Origin: Flavobacterium psychrophilum
GTDB taxonomy: Bacteria; Bacteroidota; Bacteroidia; Flavobacteriales; Flavobacteriaceae
NCBI GenBank assembly: GCA_943325515.2
Contig: CALPPS020000060.1
Location: 1-15,927 of the forward strand
Reading direction: 5' to 3'
DNA: 15,927 nt
Positions within the stretch are counted from its first letter, which is position 1. The number at the start of each line of letters is the position of its first letter. Shown here piece after piece: positions 1 to 6,581 of this stretch. The translations under genes and the position numbers were made by a program. The notes beneath the pieces were generated by a model, which was given only the letters and a program-made list of their open reading frames with translations, searched no databases and had not been told where the DNA came from.

Positions 1-461
1 CTTGTAGTTCCAAAATTAGAATCGAAGTAACCACCATCTTCATTTATGTTTTTGCCCAATAACCACAATGCTGGCCATGTTCCAGAGGCATTTGGGACTT
101 TTGCTCTAATATCTACTCGACCATAGGTAAACGCAAATTTGGAATTTAGTCTTGCAGAAGTATATTCCTTTGTGACCCCTTGATCAAAGAATGCTTCTTT
201 TTTGGCTACAATATTTAATGAACCACCATCTACAAATGAGTTGGTTGTTGCATTTGTATAATGCTGCACTTCGCCATTAAACCAGTTTCCTCCCGCTGGC
301 AATTGAGTTTGGTGAAACCACTTGTTTGAGTCGACAGGTCCGTTAATGTTAAACTCATCTGACCAAACCAAATTATTGTAAATAACATCAACCTGAGAAA
401 AACAGAATTGACTAATCAACAGAAAACTGAAAAGTATTTTAAGGGACATTGTTTTTTTCAT
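1..461 (-). CDS. GH16 endo-beta-1,3-glucanase (laminarinase), secreted; N-terminal part only
   Basis: I translated this gene directly from the minus strand. It starts with ATG at 459-461 and stays open for 153 codons to the window edge, so its 3' part lies outside. Residues 1-23 form a type I signal peptide (MKKTMSLKILFSFLL, then a hydrophobic stretch ending FCFSQ). The mature part begins with the usual GH16 opening (LVWSDEFN), followed by WFNGEVQHYT, SARLNSKFAFTYGRVDIRAK and TWPALWLLG. This pattern is typical of bacterial laminarinases of the GH16_3 kind. The window ends shortly before the expected ExDxxE catalytic motif, so activity cannot be judged. The protein would hydrolyse beta-1,3-glucan in the periplasm or outside the cell. 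It follows the GH17 gene at 500-1438 by 38 bases and is the last visible gene of the operon. The other GH16 (10139-10981) is a lipoprotein, so the two probably act at different places. Confidence 0.9.
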   Translation of the reverse strand, partial: MKKTMSLKILFSFLLISQFCFSQVDVIYNNLVWSDEFNINGPVDSNKWFHQTQLPAGGNWFNGEVQHYTNATTNSFVDGGSLNIVAKKEAFFDQGVTKEYTSARLNSKFAFTYGRVDIRAKVPNASGTWPALWLLGKNINEDGGYFDSNFGTT

Positions 462-473
462 AGCTATTATTTT

Positions 474-489
474 TCCTTTATGTAAAGGA
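474..489. repeat. Perfect 7-bp inverted repeat in front of the distal GH16 gene
   Basis: TCCTTTA and TAAAGGA flank a 2-base centre in the 38-base gap between the GH17 stop codon (500-502) and the GH16 start codon (459-461). On the transcribed strand the hairpin is followed by an A-rich tract, not a U-rich one, so it does not look like a terminator for this operon. The right arm contains AAGGA about 13 bases before the ATG. A structure here could therefore affect translation of the GH16 gene or stabilise a processed mRNA end. The role is a guess; the symmetry is plain in the sequence. Confidence 0.45.
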
Positions 490-499
490 TTTTGTTTAA

Positions 500-1438
500 T
501 TAATTTTGAATGCTGATTTTATGCTGCATTACCAATTTTGGACTTCTGTCAATTTTATAAATTCCCCAATGTTTTTCAGGCTCTAAAGGCTCTGACGAAC
601 CTTTCCAAGACTCATCAAAAGCTTCGAATAAAAAACATAAAATACCCTCTGCATCTGTCCAATTTAATAAATCATTGCAATAAATTTCTTGGTTTTCTTC
701 ACTTACATTATTAGGCTCTATGCCTCGACCATTTGAATTTGTTGCCCATCCTGCTTCTGTAATTATCACAGGAACATTTGGATACATAGTTGTAACTGCA
801 AAAAAATTATCTTTTGTATAATCTAAAGCTTCGTGAATATTTTTATACTCCCAAACTGGATAAGTATGAATCGAAATAAAATCAACTTCGCCAACTAAAG
901 GTTTTAATTTGCTTAACCACGGCACATAATTTTCGCAAAAAGTTACGGGCTGTTTGCAATGTTCTTTAATTAATTTTACATATTCAATAACACTTGAAAC
1001 CGAAACATAATGATCGGTCCAATCAACACAAGCTTCGTTTCCTGCTGATAATGTGCAAATTATTTTTGGATATTTATTAGCAAAATCAACTAGTTTTTGA
1101 ATTTGCTTTTTATTTTTTATTTTGTTTTCCTCAAGTTGTTCTTCGGTGTAAACCCCACCACCCCAAGGACAACCAAAATTATTTATTTCGGCAACAATGT
1201 AAGCTCCAAGCATTACTTGAAAAAGTAACTTTTCTTTTTCGATTACTTCTAGAACCGTTTCAGCATGAGCATCACAATCGTATAAACGTAAATAGCGCCA
1301 TTCGTCTTGTAATAGCAATAAATCCTCTTTAATTTCTTCATAAGATGGATAAATACTAGCTGGTGATTGGCCTTCACGAAAACCAGAATAACAAATAGCT
1401 CTTCCTGGATTTAGACCTAATGCTTCGAAGCTATTCAT
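500..1438 (-). CDS. GH17 beta-1,3-glucanase-like protein without signal peptide (probably cytoplasmic)
   Basis: This 312-residue protein covers a complete GH17 TIM barrel and little else. Visible marks are the first strand (AICYSGFREG, about 15-24), RYLRLYD (48-54), VMLGAY (75-80), the acid/base motif SAGNEA with E135, the SIHTYP strand (189-194), the nucleophile motif IITEAGW with E228, and FEAFDESWK near the C-terminus (271-279). The N-terminus (MNSFEALGLNPGR) has no hydrophobic stretch, so the product should stay in the cytoplasm. Known GH17 enzymes cleave or transfer beta-1,3-glucan chains; here the likely substrates are imported laminari-oligosaccharides. The sequence resembles the secreted GH17 at 5328-6581 more than its direct neighbour: GNEAxV-W, the TYP strand and FEAFDESWK are shared. 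Its start codon overlaps the end of the upstream GH17 gene by 8 bases, which suggests translational coupling. Exact specificity, and hydrolase versus transferase activity, cannot be read from the sequence. Confidence 0.87.
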   Translation of the reverse strand: MNSFEALGLNPGRAICYSGFREGQSPASIYPSYEEIKEDLLLLQDEWRYLRLYDCDAHAETVLEVIEKEKLLFQVMLGAYIVAEINNFGCPWGGGVYTEEQLEENKIKNKKQIQKLVDFANKYPKIICTLSAGNEACVDWTDHYVSVSSVIEYVKLIKEHCKQPVTFCENYVPWLSKLKPLVGEVDFISIHTYPVWEYKNIHEALDYTKDNFFAVTTMYPNVPVIITEAGWATNSNGRGIEPNNVSEENQEIYCNDLLNWTDAEGILCFLFEAFDESWKGSSEPLEPEKHWGIYKIDRSPKLVMQHKISIQN

Positions 1439-2360
1439 TGAATTTTAGTTTTTCGTTTTTGTCCCAAATTCCCCAATAGGCCCCTACTTCACCTTCTGCT
1501 CCCACTTTCCATGATTCATCAAAAGATGAAAAATAGAAAATATCAATATCTTCTGCTTGCGACCAAAGTTGTGAGTTGATAAAATACTTAATTGCATTTT
1601 CTCTTGATGGATGCGAATCTTTAAAACTCTCACCTTGGCTTGGCCAACCCGTTTCTGTAATTATAATTTTTTTTCCATTAGCAACACTCTTAGCTTGATG
1701 ATACATACTTTTCATGTGAGCCAATGAATATTCTATATTTGAGCCTTCCCAAAAAGGATAACAATTGGTCAAAATTAAATCGCAAGCTTCTGTGATTCTG
1801 GGTTTTATTGTAAATTCGTAATAAGCATCTACATATCCAACAGGAATCGTGTTAGGAATTTCATCTCTAACTTTTTTTATAAATTCTATAAGTTCGTCTT
1901 CTGATAAATCTTTACGATACATAACTTCGTTTCCGACAGCTGCAATATCTACAAAACCTTCCTTAGCGAGTTTTATTAGTCCTTTTATTTCACGTTCGTT
2001 AACTTCAGGATCATTGCCTAGCCAAGCGCCGACTAAAGTTTTGATCCCATATTCTCGAGCAATAATTGGAATAAACTCATTACCTTCGGTACATGAAAAC
2101 GACCTAACCCATTTTGTGTAAGGTTCAATAATTGCCATTCTTCTTCGAACTTGTTCTTCAGAAATAATATCACCAGGTTTTTGTCCGTCTTCATAAAGGC
2201 TAAAACAAAGTCCGTGCATTCCATCTTTGAACACATCTCCAAAAAGTACATTTAATTCTTTGGGAGATTTATTTTCGAAATCAAAACCATTAGAATATTC
2301 TGTATTTTTTAAACTATCGAAAACAGTATTTTGATGATAATTTTCTCTTCTAAAAGACAT
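1431..2360 (-). CDS. GH17 family protein without signal peptide; glucanase or glucanosyltransferase
   Basis: This 309-residue GH17 barrel has a soluble N-terminal extension of about 45 residues and no signal peptide. Key features are WVRSFSCTEGNE (84-95), GAWLGND (111-117), the acid/base motif AVGNEVMYRKDL with E145, NCYPFWEG (199-206), the nucleophile motif ITETGWPS with E236, and FSSFDESWK (277-285). The GNEVxxRxDL and PFWEG patterns recall the bacterial NdvC type and fungal Scw type of GH17, some of which are beta-1,3-glucanosyltransferases. That resemblance is from memory. The protein clearly belongs to a different lineage from the other two GH17 proteins in the window. It lies 19 bases behind the sugar symporter gene and overlaps the next GH17 gene by 8 bases, so it probably works on imported oligosaccharides. 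Both catalytic glutamates are present, so I expect an active enzyme. Trimming, transglycosylation or debranching are all possible. Confidence 0.87.
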   Translation of the reverse strand: MSFRRENYHQNTVFDSLKNTEYSNGFDFENKSPKELNVLFGDVFKDGMHGLCFSLYEDGQKPGDIISEEQVRRRMAIIEPYTKWVRSFSCTEGNEFIPIIAREYGIKTLVGAWLGNDPEVNEREIKGLIKLAKEGFVDIAAVGNEVMYRKDLSEDELIEFIKKVRDEIPNTIPVGYVDAYYEFTIKPRITEACDLILTNCYPFWEGSNIEYSLAHMKSMYHQAKSVANGKKIIITETGWPSQGESFKDSHPSRENAIKYFINSQLWSQAEDIDIFYFSSFDESWKVGAEGEVGAYWGIWDKNEKLKFNE

Positions 2361-2379
2361 TCTTTTTAATTTAAAATAG

Positions 2380-3804
2380 TTATAGTTCGCCTTTTTTGAC
2401 AGCTAATGCTTCTTTAATCTCTCTAGCTTTATCTTCTGTTAAATCATAATTTCTCATAACCCACATAGCTATTAACGTTCCTAAAATTGGGATACCAGAG
2501 AAAAAGAGTCTTAAACCGTTAATTGCACCCTCGGTTTGCGTTGGCGAACTTGGATCAAAACCAACAGAAGACATAATAACCCCAGTTAATAATCCAGCAA
2601 TGGCAAAACCAAATTTTACCATCCACCAATAGATAGCACCAAAAATACCCTCTCTTCTTTTTCCAGAGGTTAATTCATCCATATCGCAAACATCGGCTGT
2701 CATTGACATCATCAAGGTAAAAAGACTTCCAATACCAAAAGAAAAAAATGGTAAAGCAAACAAAAACATATAGGGTTTACCCGGAATAAAAAGAAACCAT
2801 AGTAAAATGTAACCTAAAACGGATATCCCTTGACATAACAAAAAGGCATCTCTTTTCCCCATTTTCTTTGAAATAACTGCCACTATCGGAATTACAATAA
2901 AAGTGGTTGCTAATGCACCAATACATCCAAATAGTGTAGGCCAAATACCAGCATCGGCAGCGTTTCCATTGAAAAGGTAATAAACAACAATAAAAAAAGT
3001 AAAACCAGCTACGGTGTTAAAAGCATTGAAAATTAAAAAAGTAGCAATACAAAGTTTTCTAAAAGGTTTGTTTATAAAAGCTTCTTTGAAACTGTCAAAA
3101 ATTTCTTTTAAACTACCACCAATGGTATTAAAAGTTAATGGCGAGAAACTATCTTCATTTTTAGTTGATTTACTTTTAATAAAAATAGCAGGTATCATTG
3201 CTAAAATCATACAGGAAATCCCTACCCAAACTGCCAAAGTTCTTGTAGCAGTATCTGCATTTGGAAACCATTTTGGATCATACATAATTACCCAAAACCA
3301 AGGGGCGATTACCCATGCCCATTGCCCAATCCATTGTGATATTGCCATTATACTAGTGCGCTCATGAAAATCATCACTCATTTCATATCCCATAGCTACA
3401 TAAGGAACACTAAAAACAGAAAGTCCAATGTAAAAAATAAAGGACCACAAAAGGAAATACCAAAAATTATAATCGATGCCATTTTCTCGATGTAATTGCC
3501 ACATTACTACAAACGAAATCCCCATAATTATAGCACCTATAAAAACATATTGTCTTCTTCTCCCCCAAGCAGATCGTGTATTATCTGTAATAAAACCCAT
3601 AATTGGATCAATAAACGCATCAAATATTCTAGGCAAGAAAAATAACATTCCCCACATCCATGCTGGAAATTTTAAATCTTCAACAAGCACTACCATAAAA
3701 ATACCTAGAGCTGCAGGAAACATTTGATTGGCTAACATTCCTAATCCAAATGCAATTTTTTGTCCCATTGAAATCTTATCTGTTGAAATTATTTTTTTTG
3801 ACAT
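2380..3804 (-). CDS. GPH/MelB-type sugar:cation symporter (major facilitator superfamily)
   Basis: This 474-residue, strongly hydrophobic protein has about twelve membrane segments and no cleavable signal peptide, as usual for inner-membrane MFS carriers. The glycoside-pentoside-hexuronide signature is clear near residues 62-83: DAFIDPIMGFITD followed by GRRR. D62 and D66 match the cation-site aspartates known in the melibiose carrier MelB. A second family mark is the C-terminal-half loop ADVCDMDELTSGKRREG. The carrier should import short gluco-oligosaccharides or glucose together with H+ or Na+. Its position fits that role: it is 15 bases behind a GH30 gene and 19 bases ahead of two cytoplasmic GH17 genes, in an operon that also encodes a cytoplasmic phosphorylase. 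That arrangement favours oligosaccharides over free glucose as cargo, but substrate cannot be read from the sequence. It is the only inner-membrane transporter in the window. Confidence 0.92.
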   Translation of the reverse strand: MSKKIISTDKISMGQKIAFGLGMLANQMFPAALGIFMVVLVEDLKFPAWMWGMLFFLPRIFDAFIDPIMGFITDNTRSAWGRRRQYVFIGAIIMGISFVVMWQLHRENGIDYNFWYFLLWSFIFYIGLSVFSVPYVAMGYEMSDDFHERTSIMAISQWIGQWAWVIAPWFWVIMYDPKWFPNADTATRTLAVWVGISCMILAMIPAIFIKSKSTKNEDSFSPLTFNTIGGSLKEIFDSFKEAFINKPFRKLCIATFLIFNAFNTVAGFTFFIVVYYLFNGNAADAGIWPTLFGCIGALATTFIVIPIVAVISKKMGKRDAFLLCQGISVLGYILLWFLFIPGKPYMFLFALPFFSFGIGSLFTLMMSMTADVCDMDELTSGKRREGIFGAIYWWMVKFGFAIAGLLTGVIMSSVGFDPSSPTQTEGAINGLRLFFSGIPILGTLIAMWVMRNYDLTEDKAREIKEALAVKKGEL

Positions 3805-3819
3805 AATTGAAAAGTATTT

Positions 3820-5325
3820 CTATCTGATAACCACTGTTTGCAAGGCTTTTGCATTAATGGAAATAGTTTTTGTTTTATTAGTTAATTTTATTTCTATGTT
3901 TTGATTTTTTTCTGTAGGATTAAATACTACTAATGCTATAGAGCCGTCTGAATTCTTAACAGCTGTTGCCAATACGTCTTTATTATCTATTTTACATCCA
4001 ATTTTGACAGCGCCTGGGCGCATGAATTTACTGAAGTGTGACATGACATAATACAAAGGCGTGAAATAAACTTCATTAGTATCCGGATTCACAATTACTG
4101 GCGCAATACACCAATTTTTAAACCAGTTAGGTCCGCCTTTTGTATCCAACACCATATTCCAATCTACCCAACCGTCAACCCAATTGTTTAAACATCCTAT
4201 AATATCTGCTGCATAACGATTTACTGGTGCATATTTTGGGTGTAAATATTTTTCTTTTTCTGATGCCCAATCCCAACCCCAATCAGTGGCTTCTGTTTTC
4301 CAATACCAAGCATCGTCTTGCCAATGAGGTACTTCAGAATCGACACAGGCTTCGGTTTGAATAAGATACTTATTGGGTGCTTTTTGGTGAGCATATTGTA
4401 AATCTTGTGGAAAAACTTCATAAGTGCTTTCATACCAATGAATGGCTGTTCCCGAATAGTACTTAGAAGATTTTACATCTTTATACATTTCATCTACCCA
4501 TTCTTTTATGCCAGCTCTATTTTGGTCGTAACCTAGAATTTTTATGTTCTCTTTTCCCTCTTTTTCTAATGTTGGACCTAAATGATTTTGAACAAAACTG
4601 GTCATTTCTTGTGGTGAATACAACATGCTTTCCCAATTATTTCCATTACCATGAGGTTCGTTTTCTACGGTAATCCCCCAAATACTAATTCCTTCGTTTT
4701 TATAACCATCTATATATTTTGAAAAATACTTAGCCCATGTATCGTAATATTCAGGTAATAATTTTCCGCCAACCCAATTTTTATTATCCTTCATCCATGG
4801 TGGAGAAGTCCAAGGAGAGGCAATGATTTTAAATCCTTCTTTGGATATCGCTTTGGCTTCTAAAATCATAGGAATCAGATTGTTTTTTTTATCTTCTTCG
4901 ATAGAAAAATGCTCTAAGTTTTTGTCGCCATCAACCATATCATAAGCATAGTGTTTCGTAGAAAAATCACAAGAATTGATGTGCGTTCTAGTCAAGGAAT
5001 AATTAGCTCCATCGGCTCCAAAATAAGCATTCATAATTTTTTTACGATTTGCTTTACTCAATTTATTAACTAAATATGCCGATGATTCGGTAAAAGCACC
5101 ACCAAAACCTGTTATTGTTTGGAATTTTTCTTCTGGGTTTAATGTTATGGCTATTGGATTGGAATTTTTAGAAAAATTGGTTATCTGTTTTAAAGAATTT
5201 CCATTAGCAGAAGTTTCATAGACTTGTACTTTCATTTCTTTTGTGCTGCCACAACTAAATAATGATAATAAAATGCTAATTATCAATAGTTTAAAAATAG
5301 TTGTTTTAAGATAATTTTTATCCAT
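3820..5325 (-). CDS. GH30 beta-glucosidase / beta-1,6-glucanase lipoprotein
   Basis: This 501-residue protein has a lipoprotein signal peptide (LLSLFSC, modified cysteine C25) followed by GSTKE, so it should be anchored in a membrane, probably the outer membrane. GH30 features are GFGGAFTES (73-81), SLTRTHINSCDF (110-121), ASPWTSPPWMKDN (169-181), the acid/base motif TVENEP with E223, the nucleophile motif QTEACVD with E325, and a small C-terminal beta domain (about 430-501, ending TVVIR). The length is normal for the family. GH30 members in flavobacterial laminarin loci are known to remove beta-1,6-linked glucose branches. The glucosylceramidase-like layout fits that, but subfamily 1 versus 3 is not certain. 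The gene lies 2 bases behind the secreted GH17 and 15 bases ahead of the symporter. The likely job is debranching the glucan so that GH16 and GH17 can finish the beta-1,3 backbone. Confidence 0.92.
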   Translation of the reverse strand: MDKNYLKTTIFKLLIISILLSLFSCGSTKEMKVQVYETSANGNSLKQITNFSKNSNPIAITLNPEEKFQTITGFGGAFTESSAYLVNKLSKANRKKIMNAYFGADGANYSLTRTHINSCDFSTKHYAYDMVDGDKNLEHFSIEEDKKNNLIPMILEAKAISKEGFKIIASPWTSPPWMKDNKNWVGGKLLPEYYDTWAKYFSKYIDGYKNEGISIWGITVENEPHGNGNNWESMLYSPQEMTSFVQNHLGPTLEKEGKENIKILGYDQNRAGIKEWVDEMYKDVKSSKYYSGTAIHWYESTYEVFPQDLQYAHQKAPNKYLIQTEACVDSEVPHWQDDAWYWKTEATDWGWDWASEKEKYLHPKYAPVNRYAADIIGCLNNWVDGWVDWNMVLDTKGGPNWFKNWCIAPVIVNPDTNEVYFTPLYYVMSHFSKFMRPGAVKIGCKIDNKDVLATAVKNSDGSIALVVFNPTEKNQNIEIKLTNKTKTISINAKALQTVVIR

Positions 5326-5327
5326 AA

Positions 5328-6581
5328 TTAATTTTTATTTTTAATTAATCTTGGAACTTTAACATCTTGCCATAAAGCTTTTTCATTGCCATCGTACGTT
5401 TTTGTAATAGGTTTACCGTTTCGAGTTAAATCTTTAAAAACGCCTTTGTCAATTTTATCCCAAAGCGCAAATTTGGCTTCGTTTTGCAAATTAATCAATC
5501 CGAAATGATTTTCATAACCATTAGGATTTGAGCCATCTTTCCAACTTTCATCAAAAGCTTCAAAATAAAAACAAGTAATTTTTTCTTTGTTTGACCATTC
5601 GCGCATTAATTTATAATATCGGGCAGCCTTGTATTCGTCGGCTGCTTTAGAACCTTCAACTCCATAATATATATCATCAATACTGGTCCAGCCTGTTTCT
5701 CCTATTACAACTGGCTTATTGACACCAATAGACTTCATGTAATTCACAACACCATTGTATTGTGAAATAGCATAATCTCTGGCTCTTAATAGAGCCGCAT
5801 CTATTTTCATTTTATCGGATAGCTTCGCTTCATTTTCTTTAATTCCCCATATTTCTGGAAAGAAACGTTCGTCATGAATTGGATAGGTATGCAATGAAAT
5901 ATAATCAACCGCTTTTATTAATATATTCAAATCTTCAGTATGATATTGTGCATCACCTCCACCCCATGAGAGATAATTGTCCGAACTTGTTATCCAAAGA
6001 TTTTTTGGCAATTGACTTTGTCTCTTTAAGTCTTGTAAATGATTTACCCATTTTAAAATTATAGCTGGACTAACATAATAACTGGTTGCCCATTTAACCA
6101 TAGCTTCGTTTCCAACCGAAATAATCTTAATAATTTCTGGATATTGATTGGCTAATTCAACCGCTTTTTGAATTTCAATTGTATTACGTTGACTTTCTTC
6201 TTCGTGAATAGGAGCCATTTCGGTCCAAGCATTTTTGCAATCTATCCATGCGCCGAGCATCACATACATTTCAAACTTAGGATTCTCTTTCTTTAATTCG
6301 GTTATAGCTTTTAGCACATTTACTATTTCCTCCCGATGCAGATTATAGGTTCTGATTATTTTAATATTTATAGCTGCTAAAATTTTCAAATCCTCCTTAA
6401 CCTGTGATATAGTTGGCTCTACATCTCTTGTCGTAGTTCGATATCCACCATAACAAATACCTTGATATTTAGGATTTCCTAAAATCATTTTAGCCGTTAC
6501 TTCTTTTGAACTTTGCCCATAAAGAGGCATATTAAAAAAAGATGTTAGCAGAATTAATAGTATGTAGCAATTTTTTTTCAT
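5328..6581 (-). CDS. Secreted GH17 endo-beta-1,3-glucanase
   Basis: This 417-residue protein starts with a type I signal peptide (hydrophobic residues 6-20, likely cut after LYGQ near residue 23). No lipobox cysteine is present, so it is periplasmic or released. The GH17 barrel shows GICYGGYR (41-48), IKIIRTYN (73-80), VMLGAWID (107-114), the acid/base motif SVGNEAM with E159, YISLHTYP (227-234), the nucleophile motif VIGETGW with E295, and YFEAFDESWK (339-348). A 60-residue C-terminal tail of unclear role follows. GH17 enzymes of flavobacteria are known to cut beta-1,3-linked laminarin, often preferring unbranched stretches or oligosaccharides, which fits its pairing with the downstream GH30. 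The start ATG overlaps the stop codon of the phosphorylase gene by one base (TAATG), and the GH30 gene starts 2 bases after its stop. Both point to coupled translation. The closest relative in the window is the cytoplasmic GH17 at 500-1438. Confidence 0.93.
   Translation of the reverse strand: MKKNCYILLILLTSFFNMPLYGQSSKEVTAKMILGNPKYQGICYGGYRTTTRDVEPTISQVKEDLKILAAINIKIIRTYNLHREEIVNVLKAITELKKENPKFEMYVMLGAWIDCKNAWTEMAPIHEEESQRNTIEIQKAVELANQYPEIIKIISVGNEAMVKWATSYYVSPAIILKWVNHLQDLKRQSQLPKNLWITSSDNYLSWGGGDAQYHTEDLNILIKAVDYISLHTYPIHDERFFPEIWGIKENEAKLSDKMKIDAALLRARDYAISQYNGVVNYMKSIGVNKPVVIGETGWTSIDDIYYGVEGSKAADEYKAARYYKLMREWSNKEKITCFYFEAFDESWKDGSNPNGYENHFGLINLQNEAKFALWDKIDKGVFKDLTRNGKPITKTYDGNEKALWQDVKVPRLIKNKN

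Noticed and set aside
1849..2121. Plus-strand open frame opposite the 309-residue GH17 gene
   Set aside because: It lies entirely within a well-supported gene with intact catalytic motifs on the other strand and has no recognisable domain.
3014..3727. Two plus-strand open frames opposite the symporter gene
   Set aside because: They mirror codons of a clear membrane protein, show no family features, and have no promoter or neighbour to support them.
2033..4433. Minus-strand alternative frames at 2033-2251 and 4221-4433
   Set aside because: They overlap the GH17 and GH30 genes in other frames, and both of those genes have complete catalytic motifs.
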